Origin: Mixta gaviniae
Lineage (GTDB): Bacteria; Pseudomonadota; Gammaproteobacteria; Enterobacterales; Enterobacteriaceae
Direction: 5' to 3'
Assembly: GCF_002953195.1 (NCBI RefSeq)
Contig: NZ_CP026377.1
Span: 2,666,001-2,730,000 of the forward strand
Length of the DNA stretch: 64,000 nucleotides
In this document: positions 36,681-46,037 of the stretch, piece by piece
How positions within the stretch are numbered: position 1 is the first letter of the stretch
Layout: each line of letters starts with the position of its first letter
Position numbers and translations under genes: made by a program
Notes under the pieces: generated by a model
Told to the model about the DNA's origin: nothing
The model's input: the letters and a program-made list of their open reading frames with translations, nothing else
The model's database searches: none

Positions 36681-37631
36681 ATGCAGATTATTGGTCGCGA
36701 GGCGGTGGAAAGCGCCCTTTCGCCCGCACTCTGCCTGCAGCTGAGCCGCGACGCCTTTACGCTGGTCAGCGCCGGTAAAGTCAGGCAGACGCTGCGCAGC
36801 GTCATTGCGGCGGATCAGGGTTGCCTGATGGGCACCATGCCCGCCTACATTGCCGAAGGCCCCTGGGCCGGTTTTGGTTTGAAAACGGTAAAGGTGGATT
36901 TCAGCCATCGCGATGGACGCAGCTCTCATGAAGGCTGCATCCTGCTGTATGACGCGACGGCGACGGGCGAGATGGCGCTGGTGGACGCCGCATCGGTCAC
37001 CGAGCTGCGCACGGCGGCGGCCTCGGCGCTGGCGACCGATCTGCTGGCGCCGCCCGACGCCCAACGGCTGGCGATCCTGGGCACCGGCGTACAGGCAAGG
37101 CAGCATGCGCTGATGATGATGGCGGTGCGGCCGTTTCGCCAGCTGTTCCTCTGGGGACGGCGTGAAGAGAGCGTCGCCGCGTTCGCCCGCTGGTGCCGCG
37201 AACGGCTGGATCTGGTGGTCACCGTGGCGCCGACGCCGGCGGCGGCGGTCAGCAACGCGGAGGTGATCTGCACCGTGACGGCGGCAAAGGCGGCGTTTCT
37301 GCATCGCCGTGACCTGCCGCCGCGTTGCCATATCAATGCGGTGGGCGCCTCGGCTCCCGGCTTTCAGGAGATCGCGCCGGAGGTCTATGCGGCGGTCGAA
37401 CTCTATGTCGACGCGCGTCAGGCGGTGTGGGATGCCTCAAGCTGTCTGCAACAGGCCAGAGATCAGGGCCTGCTGCCGCAGACGCAGCGCGGCATTGAAC
37501 TTGGCGAACGGCTGAGCGTCGGTGACGCGCCGAAGGCCGCCGCGCCGAGAACCCTCTTTAAATCGGTGGGGCTTGCCGCGCAGGATTTAGTTTTCGCCCG
37601 GGCGATTGTCGCCCGACAGCCGCTGCGCTAA
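36681..37631 (+). CDS. Ornithine cyclodeaminase/mu-crystallin family enzyme
   Basis: 316 residues. Rossmann NAD(P) motif AILGTGVQARQH (about 131-142), conserved K68 (GLKTV), R110 (ELRTAAASALA) and the INAVGASAPGFQEI segment. The family includes ornithine cyclodeaminase, ketimine reductases and alanine or opine-type dehydrogenases. In this setting a reductase or imine-forming step is plausible; a true proline-forming cyclodeaminase is possible. AAGGAG precedes the ATG, 9 bp after the previous stop. Confidence 0.85.
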   Translation: MQIIGREAVESALSPALCLQLSRDAFTLVSAGKVRQTLRSVIAADQGCLMGTMPAYIAEGPWAGFGLKTVKVDFSHRDGRSSHEGCILLYDATATGEMALVDAASVTELRTAAASALATDLLAPPDAQRLAILGTGVQARQHALMMMAVRPFRQLFLWGRREESVAAFARWCRERLDLVVTVAPTPAAAVSNAEVICTVTAAKAAFLHRRDLPPRCHINAVGASAPGFQEIAPEVYAAVELYVDARQAVWDASSCLQQARDQGLLPQTQRGIELGERLSVGDAPKAAAPRTLFKSVGLAAQDLVFARAIVARQPLR

Positions 37632-37673
37632 GCCTCATCTGCGCTTTTTTTCTCTTTCTGAACAGGAATAACC

Positions 37674-38300
37674 ATGCTGGGAACCGCTCAAATACTCTCT
37701 TATATCGCCGCGCTCGGACTGGCGGCCGCCATTCCCGGGCCGGGCATGACCGCCCTGGTTGCCCGCAGCGTCAGCGGCGGCGCGGTCACGGGCTTCACCA
37801 TGCTTACCGGCCTGATTCTGGGCGATCTGATCTATCTTTCCGTCGCGGTATTCGGCCTGGCGGTGATCGCCCATAACTACACCTCGCTGTTTACCCTGAT
37901 TAACTGGGCGGCCTCGTTCTATCTCTGCTGGCTCGCCTGGCAGTTCTGGCGCTACCAGCCGCAAGCGGTCGATATCGATCAGCGGGCGACGCGCAAGGAA
38001 CTCGCCTCCGCCTGGTTTTCCGGCCTGACCATTACGCTGGGCAATCCGAAGACCATCGCCTTCTATCTGGCGATCCTGCCGCTGGTGATCTCGCTGGATA
38101 ATGTCTCGCTGCAGATTTGGGGCATGATGCTGGTCCCGCTGACCATTTTCGTGCTGCTGGCGGTAGGCGCAGTATTTATCCTCGCGGCGCTCAAGATCCG
38201 CCACTTTTTGACCAGCGCCGAAGCACAGCGCCTGCTGTTCCGCTCGGCGGGCGTGATTATGCTGCTGGCCGCAATAGGCATGGTGGCGAAGACCTTATAG
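37674..38300 (+). CDS. LysE/RhtB-family amino acid exporter
   Basis: 208 residues with five to six transmembrane helices; AAIPGPGMTALVARSVSGG and the LGNPKTIAFYLAILP segment are diagnostic of the LysE family. Last gene of the cluster, 42 bp after the cyclodeaminase-like gene, followed by a terminator. It is a natural exporter for an amino-acid-like product, or for removing an excess intermediate. Confidence 0.88.
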   Translation: MLGTAQILSYIAALGLAAAIPGPGMTALVARSVSGGAVTGFTMLTGLILGDLIYLSVAVFGLAVIAHNYTSLFTLINWAASFYLCWLAWQFWRYQPQAVDIDQRATRKELASAWFSGLTITLGNPKTIAFYLAILPLVISLDNVSLQIWGMMLVPLTIFVLLAVGAVFILAALKIRHFLTSAEAQRLLFRSAGVIMLLAAIGMVAKTL

Positions 38301-38310
38301 CGGCGGCGAG

Positions 38311-38319
38311 TTATCCACA
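38311..38319 (+). promoter_or_regulatory. Consensus DnaA box
   Basis: TTATCCACA matches the strongest DnaA box exactly. A second sequence 18 bases on (TGTGTATGA) is a two-mismatch box on the other strand. It may be chance or a DnaA titration site; there is no other sign of an origin. Confidence 0.35.
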
Positions 38320-38435
38320 GAAAATGGGGATACCCTGTGTATGAATTCGTATAACCCCCGTTTTGCCTGCCGCCGATGCGCTGAAAAAAGGGAAAAACGC
38401 GCCGCCAGGCCGCGCGGAAACGCTGAAAAATGGCC

Positions 38436-38470
38436 AAACGGCGCGTTTTTTCGCCCGACGCGCCGTTTTT
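38436..38470 (+). terminator. Intrinsic terminator of the LysE cluster
   Basis: AAACGGCGCGT/ACGCGCCGTTT (11 bp, 11-nt T-rich loop) followed by T, between the convergent LysE and VOC genes. Confidence 0.75.
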
Positions 38471-38474
38471 CCCG

Positions 38475-39323
38475 CTATGGATGAAAAAGCAGCGCCAGGC
38501 GGCCACCCTGCTCAGCCGATACCACGCGCGTCTCCCCTGCTTTCTCACAGGGAATATCGCCCGCCGCCAGGCTGGCGTCCACTTTGGCAATAGCATCAGT
38601 GCGAAAGCTCAGCGCCACCATGCGCGCCAATCCGTTGTCATCCTGCGGCAATGCGCCAAAGCGCCGCTGTGCCCAGTCAACCGGCGCGAACCGCACCCTG
38701 GCCGCGCCCGCCGGCAGAATAAACGTCCCCTCCTCCGCCGCCAGCACGCGCCGGGCGCCAAACAGCTGACGATACACCCCGGCGGCGGCGTCGGGATCCT
38801 GCGCCACAAGCGTAAATTCACTGATATTGACCACGCCATTGGGATGCCGCTGCCACGCCGGCTGCCACACCGCTTGCGGCGTCAGGTGCTGGCAGAAAAA
38901 GCTGCGGCCGTTGGGGATCAGCGACGGGCGCAGCCGCACCGTGCGAAAGCGCGCCTCGCTGACGCGGCCATCGGGCAGCGTCACCGGACGAAAAAAGGCG
39001 GCGGGCGCCTCGCCGGCTATATCGCGCTGTTGCAAATGCCGAAAGGTCGCGTCGGCATCAGCGGTTTTCCACACCAGGCCGGTCAGCCCGCGCGGCGCCT
39101 GCCAGATATCCTGGCGCTGGTCGCCGCGCCCCGCTTCATACCCCAGCAGCTCAAGATAATTTTCGCCAAATACCGCCAGATGGTTGCTCGACCCCAGAGA
39201 ATGGTGACCGCGCGGGGTCAGCTGAAAACCGAGCCGGCGATAACGCGCGCGCGCCTCATCCAGCCCATCCGCCACATTCATCACCGCATGATCCAGCACC
39301 GGCGTCGGCATGCGCTCCGTCAT
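38475..39323 (-). CDS. VOC/glyoxalase-like protein
   Basis: 282 residues with two beta-alpha-beta-beta-beta halves: LDHAVMNVADGLDEARARYRRLGF at the start and NISEFTLVAQDPDAAAGVYRQLFG in the middle, as in the glyoxalase_3-like family. It is likely metal-dependent; the substrate is unknown. Last gene of the eight-gene ABC/luciferase operon, overlapping the amidohydrolase stop by 4 bases. Confidence 0.8.
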   Translation of the reverse strand: MTERMPTPVLDHAVMNVADGLDEARARYRRLGFQLTPRGHHSLGSSNHLAVFGENYLELLGYEAGRGDQRQDIWQAPRGLTGLVWKTADADATFRHLQQRDIAGEAPAAFFRPVTLPDGRVSEARFRTVRLRPSLIPNGRSFFCQHLTPQAVWQPAWQRHPNGVVNISEFTLVAQDPDAAAGVYRQLFGARRVLAAEEGTFILPAGAARVRFAPVDWAQRRFGALPQDDNGLARMVALSFRTDAIAKVDASLAAGDIPCEKAGETRVVSAEQGGRLALLFHP

Positions 39324-40477
39324 ACGCCTTCCTCTGTTGTGGCATGGCGGGCGACGCGCGCCAGCGCCAGCGGCGCCAGCCGGGTAAAGTAGGCAACGGC
39401 CGGTTCGATGATCCCTTCATCAGGATCGAAAGCGGGATGATGCAGGCCGAAATCGCTGGCGCTGCCGATGCTGACAAACGCACCCGGCACGTGATGCAGG
39501 TAGAACGCGAAATCCTCGCCGCCCATCTGCGGCGCGGCCGTTTCGGCGCGGAAACCGCTCTGCTGCGCCAAATCGAGCGCGAAATCGGCCCAGGCGGGTG
39601 TATTGATCAGCGCCGGCGGCCCGGCGATCCACGTCAGCGCCGCCTGCGCGCCGAAGCCGGCGGCCATATGTTCAATCAGGGTGCGCATCTTTTCCGGGAT
39701 AGCGGCGCGGATCGCATCGTTATGGGTGCGTACCGTGCCCTCCAGCTCGATCTCTTGCGGCAGCACGTTCCAGGTATTGCCGGCGGTAAAACGCGTAACG
39801 CTGACCACCACCGACTCCAGCGAGCTGAAGACGCGGCTCGGCAGGGTTTGCAGCGCGGTGACGATCTGACTACCGATCACAATCGCGTCGATGCCTTCAT
39901 GCGGGCGCGCGGCGTGCGCCCCTTTGCCGCGAATGCGAATGGTGAAGCGATCGACATTGGCATAATAGGCGCCGCCGCGCGTTTTAAAGGTGCCAGGCGG
40001 CAGCTCCGGCGCGTTATGCATGCCGAAAATCGCCTGGACGCCCGTCAGCACGCCGGCGTCGATCAGCTGTTGCGCGCCGTTAAAGGTCTCTTCCGCCGGC
40101 TGGAACAGAAAGCGCACGCGGCCTGGCAGCGTCGCCTCCTGCTGCTTCAGGCGATGCGCCACGCCCAGCATGACCGAAGTATGGATATCGTGGCCGCAGG
40201 CGTGCATCACGCCTGGCCGCGTCGATTTCCAGGGCCGCCCGGCCGTCTCGTCGATCGGTAGCGCATCGATATCGGCGCGCAGTGCAATCAGCGGCTCGCC
40301 ATGGCCGATCTCCGCCACCACGCCGGTCGGTGTCTGCAGCGGCAGCAGGCGAATATCACCCTGCTGCAGCCAGCGGGTGATGCGTTCAGTGGTGGCGAAC
40401 TCATGGTTCGACAGCTCAGGGTGCTGATGCAGCTCGCGCCGCCAGCGGATCAGTTGCTCAGGAGAAGGTGCGGTCAT
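39320..40477 (-). CDS. M20-family amidohydrolase (hippurate hydrolase-like)
   Basis: 385 residues. Metal ligands are visible in MHACGHDIHTSVMLG, FQPAEETFNGAQ (catalytic Glu pair) and MGGEDFAFYL. Family members remove acyl groups from N-acyl amino acids such as hippurate or IAA conjugates. With the peptide-type importer upstream it may cleave the imported compound. AAGGA before the ATG; 2 bp after the CMD gene. Confidence 0.92.
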   Translation of the reverse strand: MTAPSPEQLIRWRRELHQHPELSNHEFATTERITRWLQQGDIRLLPLQTPTGVVAEIGHGEPLIALRADIDALPIDETAGRPWKSTRPGVMHACGHDIHTSVMLGVAHRLKQQEATLPGRVRFLFQPAEETFNGAQQLIDAGVLTGVQAIFGMHNAPELPPGTFKTRGGAYYANVDRFTIRIRGKGAHAARPHEGIDAIVIGSQIVTALQTLPSRVFSSLESVVVSVTRFTAGNTWNVLPQEIELEGTVRTHNDAIRAAIPEKMRTLIEHMAAGFGAQAALTWIAGPPALINTPAWADFALDLAQQSGFRAETAAPQMGGEDFAFYLHHVPGAFVSIGSASDFGLHHPAFDPDEGIIEPAVAYFTRLAPLALARVARHATTEEGV

Positions 40478-40479
40478 GG

Positions 40480-41586
40480 TTATCCTTGCGGTTCGGAAGG
40501 CAGAACAGGCTCGCCAAGGGTCAGCATCAGGCGATTCGCCCAGGCGAAAAAGGCGGTCGACTGGATCAGATCCAGCAATGCCAGGGTATCCAGCCCGTGA
40601 GCGCGCAGCGCATCGAGCAGCGTCTGGCTGACGCTGACCGGCGTCAGGGAGAGCGCGGCGGCGAAATCGATCAGCGCCGCCCAGCGCGGCGACTGGCCGC
40701 GAGAGAGCGCTTCGCCCGGCGCGACATCCAGCAGTGCCTGCACCGCATCGGGCTGCTTCGCCAGCTGGGTTGCCTTGCGCGCATGCACCGAGGCGCAGTA
40801 GATGCAGCCGTTCACCTTGCTGACCACCGTCGCCGCCAGCTCGCGCCCGGCGCGCGGCAGGCCGCCGGCGGTATAGAAAATGCCTTTATCGGTCAGGGTG
40901 CGCTGCTCCAGCAGCGGCAGGTTGCGCGCCAGCAGCCGGAAATAGTCGGAATCGGTGTGGCCGAAACGCGCCAGCGTCGCCTGTTCGTCGGCGTCGAACG
41001 CTGCCAGCGGCTTTGCGGGCAGCCACGGCTCCCAGCTCAGCTCCCGCTGCGTAAAGGCGACCGGCGCCGCTTTGCCGCTGGCGGCGCGCGGCGCAGTGTG
41101 CCAGCGTCCGGCCAGCGCCGTGCGGCCGCTCTCCGGCAGGGTTTCGCCCTGCAGCAGACGCAGCCCTGCCAGCAGACGGCTCTGGAAGCTGATAAAGGCA
41201 ACCAGCTGCGCCAGCGTCACCACGCCGCGCTCGCTCCAGCCGGCGTCGCGCAGTACCTGAATATGCTGCGGCGCGGCGGCGGCGGGTTCAAAAGTGAGAC
41301 GCCGCGCGAACGCCAGCGCCTCGCTATGCCGTCGCGTATCGCTAAGCGGCGCGGCCTGCCGCGCGTAGTGCGCCTGCAGCCCCGCCGCGTCATGCCACGC
41401 CGCCGCCTGAGAGGCGATGGCAAAACGTTCGGCCAGCGGAAAATCCGCATCCTGCTGGCTGAACAGCAGCTCGTAGCTGCCCTGCGCATGTCGCGTCGCC
41501 GCATCGCGCGTGGCGCGCGCGGCGGCCAGCTCAGAATGCGGATCGATATCCGCCAGCGCGGCGAGCAGATCGGTGGTCTCAGTCAT
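40480..41586 (-). CDS. CMD-domain/alkylhydroperoxidase-like protein
   Basis: 368 residues with two AhpD-like halves. The C-terminal half has an intact active site, VNGCIYCASVHARKA (CxxC followed by H). The length and context match the fused Avi_7169/Avi_7170-type CMD proteins found with luciferase-like monooxygenases, as far as I remember. Likely peroxide or redox chemistry linked to the flavin enzyme encoded next to it. AGGAGAG precedes the ATG. Confidence 0.8.
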   Translation of the reverse strand: MTETTDLLAALADIDPHSELAAARATRDAATRHAQGSYELLFSQQDADFPLAERFAIASQAAAWHDAAGLQAHYARQAAPLSDTRRHSEALAFARRLTFEPAAAAPQHIQVLRDAGWSERGVVTLAQLVAFISFQSRLLAGLRLLQGETLPESGRTALAGRWHTAPRAASGKAAPVAFTQRELSWEPWLPAKPLAAFDADEQATLARFGHTDSDYFRLLARNLPLLEQRTLTDKGIFYTAGGLPRAGRELAATVVSKVNGCIYCASVHARKATQLAKQPDAVQALLDVAPGEALSRGQSPRWAALIDFAAALSLTPVSVSQTLLDALRAHGLDTLALLDLIQSTAFFAWANRLMLTLGEPVLPSEPQG

Positions 41587-41598
41587 GCTTCTCTCCTG

Positions 41599-42612
41599 TT
41601 AATAAGCCGGCTTCTGGCCGAGCGTACGCAGCCAGGGCGCAATCCGTTCGGCAATCAGTTCAAGGGATCGCAGCGTGTCGGCGGGCGAAGGCTCCACCGA
41701 ATGCACCTGGAAAGAGATATCGGTGACGCGCGGCAGCACGCTGTCCTGCGCCAGCGACGCTTTTACGGCCTCGGCGTCGCCGATATGGGCATCAAACTGG
41801 GCGAAGATCGCATCCAGCGTGTCGCCGCGCAGCCGATGGCCGCTGCGCCGGTACTGCTCCGCCTGCTGGCGCAGCCCCGGCTCCGCCACGCGTCGCGCCC
41901 AGCCAGCGGAATCGGCGACGAAGGCGGTGCGCGAGGCGAGAATGCGCGGCTCACAACCTGCCGGCAGCGCCGCAAGGTAGGCATCGATCAGCGGATGCTG
42001 GATAGCGTTGAGCGGCTGCTCAGGATAATCGTCCGCGCGCGGCTGGGTGCGCGACAGCATCAGCCCGTGCCCCGCTTCACCGGCGCGCGCCGCCCCCTCC
42101 GGTGAAAAGGTGGCGATCCAGACGCGCTGCGCCAGCTGCGGCGCGGCGGGATAAAGGTGGTTATCGGGGTGCCCCAGCGAATCGCCGCGCCAGGCGCTGA
42201 GCAGCGTATGCAGGTTGTCGGCAAATGCCGCGCCGCGCTGCCCGAAGGTCAGCCCAAACGGCAGAAATGAGTCCGGCGTGCCGCCGGAGCCCAGCCCGAT
42301 CTCCAGCCGCCCGTCGCACAGCAGATCCAGCACCGCCGCATCCTCCGCCACGCGCAAAGCATTTTCCATCGGCAGCGTAATGATCGCCGTGCCGAGGCGA
42401 ATCGTGCGCGTCACCGCCGCCGCGTGGCTGAGAAACAGCAGCGGCGACGGCAGGCCGCCCTCTTTTTCGTGAAAATGGTGCTGGGCGATCCAGGCGCTGT
42501 CGAAACCGAGCCGCTCGGCGTGCTGGATCTGCGCCAGCGCCAGACGATAGCGCTGCTGTGCCGGAACGTTATCCAGCAGTCGGGTAAAAAAACCGATACG
42601 TTTGACCGTCAT
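41599..42612 (-). CDS. Luciferase-like FMN-dependent monooxygenase
   Basis: 337 residues of the bacterial luciferase-like superfamily: RIGFFTRLLDN, ERLGFDSAWIAQHHFHEKEGG, RTIRLGTAIITLPMENALRVAEDAAVLDLLCDGRLEIGLGSGG. It resembles the KPN_01858-type subgroup found next to peptide-type ABC importers. It would use reduced flavin and O2 on an imported substrate. It starts inside the stop of the ATPase gene (ATGA). Confidence 0.85.
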   Translation of the reverse strand: MTVKRIGFFTRLLDNVPAQQRYRLALAQIQHAERLGFDSAWIAQHHFHEKEGGLPSPLLFLSHAAAVTRTIRLGTAIITLPMENALRVAEDAAVLDLLCDGRLEIGLGSGGTPDSFLPFGLTFGQRGAAFADNLHTLLSAWRGDSLGHPDNHLYPAAPQLAQRVWIATFSPEGAARAGEAGHGLMLSRTQPRADDYPEQPLNAIQHPLIDAYLAALPAGCEPRILASRTAFVADSAGWARRVAEPGLRQQAEQYRRSGHRLRGDTLDAIFAQFDAHIGDAEAVKASLAQDSVLPRVTDISFQVHSVEPSPADTLRSLELIAERIAPWLRTLGQKPAY

Positions 42613-44233
42613 GCTGACTCCTTCATTAACGGCGGAAAAGTGGGGATGGCGGCGATCAGCTCGCGCGTATAGGGATGCTGCGGCGCGGCGAACAGGGTAA
42701 CGGCGTCACCGCTCTCCACCACTTCGCCCGCGCGCAGCACCGTTACGCTGTCGGCAAGCTGCCGCACCGTCGCCAGGTCATGCGTAATAAACAGATAGGT
42801 CAGCCCCAGCTCCTGCTGCAGCTGTTGCAGCAATGTCAGGATCTGCGCCTGCACGGTGACATCGAGCGCCGAGGTCGCCTCATCCAGCACCACAATCTCC
42901 GGCTGCAGGATCAGCGCCCGGGCCAGCGCCACCCGCTGCCGCTGGCCGCCGGAAAGTTCACGCGCGCTGCGCGTCAGGATATCCAGCGGCAGCGCGACGC
43001 GCGTGACCATCGCCTCAACGCGCGCGCGCCGCGCTGCCGCGCTCAGGCGTTCGAAGTTACGCAGCGGCTCCTCAATGATTTGCCGCAGCGACTGGCGCGG
43101 ATCGAGCGAGGCAAAAGGATTTTGATAAACGAACTGGATGCGCCGCCGCAGCTGGCGCAGCGCTTCGCCACGCAGCCCGCCGATCGCCTCGCCGTTCAGC
43201 AGAATGCTGCCGCTGTCAGGCTGTTCAAAGCCCAGCAGGATGCGCGCCAGAGTGGTCTTGCCGGAACCGGACTCCCCGACCAGCGCGTGAGTCGTGCCGC
43301 GTGCCACGCTGAAGCTGACATTGTTGAGCGCCTGCAGTCGCTGCGCGTTGCCCAGCGCGAACCCTTTGCTGATAGCGCTGGCCTGCAGCGCCGCGCCGGC
43401 AAAGCGCGCGCTTGCGTATCGCAGCGGCAGGCTACGGCGACGCGGCATGGCGTCCTGCAACAGCTGGCGCGTATAGGGATGTTTCGGCGCACCGGTCAGC
43501 TGCGCGGCCGGGCCCGCCTCCTGAATCTGTCCGTGGCGAAAGACGATAATGCGGTCCGCCCGCCCGGCGGCCAGCGCCAGATCGTGGGTGACGAACAGCA
43601 CCGCAGTGCCCGATTCGCGCCGCAGCGCGTCAAGCAGATCGAGAATGCGTTTCTGCACCGTGACGTCAAGCGCGCTGGTCGGCTCGTCGGCGATAATCAT
43701 ATCGGGCTGCAGGGCGATCGCGATGGCGATCAGCACGCGCTGCTTCATCCCCCCGACAGCTGGTGCGGATACTGATTCAGTCGCTGTTCGGGATGGCTGA
43801 GGCCGACGCGTGTCAACAGCTCCAGCGCCCGCTGCCGCCGCGCGTCGCGTCCGGACCGGGTATGCAGCAGCAAGATTTCTTCAACCTGCGCGCCGATGGT
43901 TTTCACCGGATTCAGGGCGTTGCCCGGATCCTGCGGCACCAGGCTGATGCGCGCGCCGCGCAGGCTATCGAAATACGTCGGCGACCCGGCGGCGATATCG
44001 ACGCCGTTCAGCAGAATGCGCCCCTGCTCGCGGCGGCCATTCTCCGCCAGCAGCCCGATAATCGCCTGCGCGGTGGTGGTTTTACCGGATCCCGATTCTC
44101 CCACCAGCGCCACCATCTCGCCGGCCTGTAGATCGAAACTGACATCATGCACCACCTGGCGCCACGCATTGCCGCTGCGATAGCTCAGGCTGAGATGTTC
44201 TACCGCCAGCAGCGGATAGGGTGTTGCGCTCAT
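42609..44233 (-). pseudogene. Dual-ATPase peptide-type ABC protein, split by a frameshift
   Basis: A fused DppD-DppF-type ATPase of about 540 residues. The first part (44233 to 43745) starts MSATPYPLLAVEHLSLSYRSG, with AGGAGG 6 bases upstream. It has Walker A GESGSGKTTT and runs to QYPHQLSGG, then TGA. The rest (43748 to 42609) continues in the -1 frame as MKQRVLIAIAIALQPDMIIADEPTSALD, then a complete second domain (GESGSGKTTLARILLG, LSGGQRQRVALARAL, VVLDEATSALD). The break is in a run of six G in the ABC signature; seven G would restore LSGGMKQRV. It may be a real mutation, a sequencing indel, or -1 slippage at G GGG GGA. The overlap ATGA would also allow reinitiation. Confidence 0.85.
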
Positions 44234-45087
44234 CGACGACCTCCTGAGAGCTGAAGGCTGATACGGTTGGCGGCCAGCACAACGGCCACCACCACCATGC
44301 CGGGAAAGGTGGTGAGCCACCACGCGGTTGACAAATAGTTGCGCCCTTCGGCGATCAGCAGCCCCCACTCCGGCGAAGGCGGCGGCGTGCCGTAGCCCAG
44401 AAAGCTGAGCGTCGACAGCGCGAGGATCGCCTGGCCGAACTGCAGCGCGGCGAACGCGATAAGCGGCGTCATAACGTTGGGCAAAATATGGCGCCGCAGC
44501 ACGGCGAAAAAGGTGCCGCCGCTGCCGAACGCCGCTTCCACGTAGTCACTGCGGCGGATACGCACTACCTCGCCGCGTGCCAGGCGGGCGAAGCTGGCGA
44601 CAGACGCGACGCCCACCGCCAGCGCGGCGTGCAGCGTGCCAAAACCAAGCAGGATCAGCACGCTCAGCGACAGCAGCAGTGAAGGAATGGAGAGCAGCAC
44701 GTCCACGCAGCGCATCATTAGCGCCTCGCCTTTGCCGCCGCTGGCGCCCGCCAGCAGACCAAGAAGCGTGCCCGCCGTCAGCCCCATCGCTACCGCCGTC
44801 AGCGCGGCGGACAGTGAATCCGCGGCGCCGTAAACGATGCGCGCAAAGAGATCGCGCCCCAGCTGATCGGTGCCGAGCCAGTGCCCCGCCTGCGGCGCCA
44901 GACGCTGCGCGCCGGCGATGCCTTCGGTGGCGCTGTAATCAGTCAGCAGGCCGGGGGCGATCGCCGCGACGCCCGCCAGCAGCAGCACCAGCCACGCCAG
45001 CCAGAGACCGGGCTGAAGAGCGCGCGAGGCGCGCAGGGTAGCGGTAGGCGCCTGCCGCGCCGCAGAGTCATCGACAAGGCTCATCAC
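44230..45087 (-). CDS. Peptide/nickel-type ABC permease (DppC-like)
   Basis: 285 residues, about six transmembrane helices, with an N-terminal cytoplasmic region before the first helix and the permease EAA-type loop (VRIRRSDYVEAAFGSGGTFFAVLRRHILPN). Overlaps the ATPase start by 4 bases and the DppB-like stop by 4 bases. Confidence 0.92.
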   Translation of the reverse strand: MMSLVDDSAARQAPTATLRASRALQPGLWLAWLVLLLAGVAAIAPGLLTDYSATEGIAGAQRLAPQAGHWLGTDQLGRDLFARIVYGAADSLSAALTAVAMGLTAGTLLGLLAGASGGKGEALMMRCVDVLLSIPSLLLSLSVLILLGFGTLHAALAVGVASVASFARLARGEVVRIRRSDYVEAAFGSGGTFFAVLRRHILPNVMTPLIAFAALQFGQAILALSTLSFLGYGTPPPSPEWGLLIAEGRNYLSTAWWLTTFPGMVVVAVVLAANRISLQLSGGRR

Positions 45088-46025
45088 GCACCTCCGGCGA
45101 CATGTTGCAGGCGCGGATCGAACAGCGGCATCAGCAGATCGACCAGCAGATTAATCACCACGAAGCCCAGCGCGGAGATCATCACCACCGCCTGCAGCAC
45201 CGCCACATCCTGATTGTTTACCGCCTGCTGCGTCAGCTGCCCCAGACCGCCGAGGCCGAACACCGTTTCGGTGATCAGCGCGCCGGCGATCAGTTCGCCC
45301 AGCAGCAGACCGGCGATCGTCAGCGCTGGCAGCATGGCGTTACGCAGCACGTGCCGCCACAGCACGCGGCTTTCGCTGGCGCCTTTGGCGCGCGCCATCG
45401 CCACAAAGGGCTGCGTCATCACCTCATCAATGCTGCGCAGCAGGATCTGCGCCAGCGGCGCGGAGATCGGCACCGCCACGGCGACGATCGGCAGGATCAG
45501 CCCCTGCCACGGCGACGGGTTGATCACCGGGATCCAGCGCAGCTGAAACGAGAAGAGCTGGATCAGCGCGATGCCAAGCCAGAAGGTTGGGATCGAGATA
45601 AATAGCGCGGGTGTCGCGGCCAGCAGCGAACGCAGCGGGCGCAGCAGCGGCTGATGCGCCAGCGCCGCCAGCGCGAACGCCAGCCCCAGCGCCAGTGCGA
45701 AGCCGCACAACGCCAGACGCAGCGTATCAGGCAGATTGCTGGCAAGCTGCTCGCTGACCGGCACGCCCGCCTGCACGGAGTAGCCGAAATCGCCCTGCAG
45801 CATGGCGGCCAGCGTGTGCAGATATTGTTGCCACAGCGGGCCGTCGGCGCCGTAGGCCAGACGCATTTCGGCGATCTGCTGCGGGCTAAGCCCCAGATCG
45901 GGGTTCTGAAACTTGATCAGCACCGCATCGCCGGGCAGCACCTGCAGCAGCACAAAGGAGAGCGTGTAGGCGGCCCACAGCACTAACAGCCCCAGACCCG
46001 CCCGTTGCAGCAGATAATGTCGCAT
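45084..46025 (-). CDS. Peptide/nickel-type ABC permease (DppB-like)
   Basis: 313 residues with the typical DppB N-terminus (YLLQRAGLGLLVLWAAYTLSFVLLQVLPGD) and the EAA loop (VMTQPFVAMARAKGASESRVLWRHVLRNA). Twelve bases behind the binding-protein gene. Confidence 0.92.
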   Translation of the reverse strand: MRHYLLQRAGLGLLVLWAAYTLSFVLLQVLPGDAVLIKFQNPDLGLSPQQIAEMRLAYGADGPLWQQYLHTLAAMLQGDFGYSVQAGVPVSEQLASNLPDTLRLALCGFALALGLAFALAALAHQPLLRPLRSLLAATPALFISIPTFWLGIALIQLFSFQLRWIPVINPSPWQGLILPIVAVAVPISAPLAQILLRSIDEVMTQPFVAMARAKGASESRVLWRHVLRNAMLPALTIAGLLLGELIAGALITETVFGLGGLGQLTQQAVNNQDVAVLQAVVMISALGFVVINLLVDLLMPLFDPRLQHVAGGA

Positions 46026-46037
46026 CGTTCACCTCGC

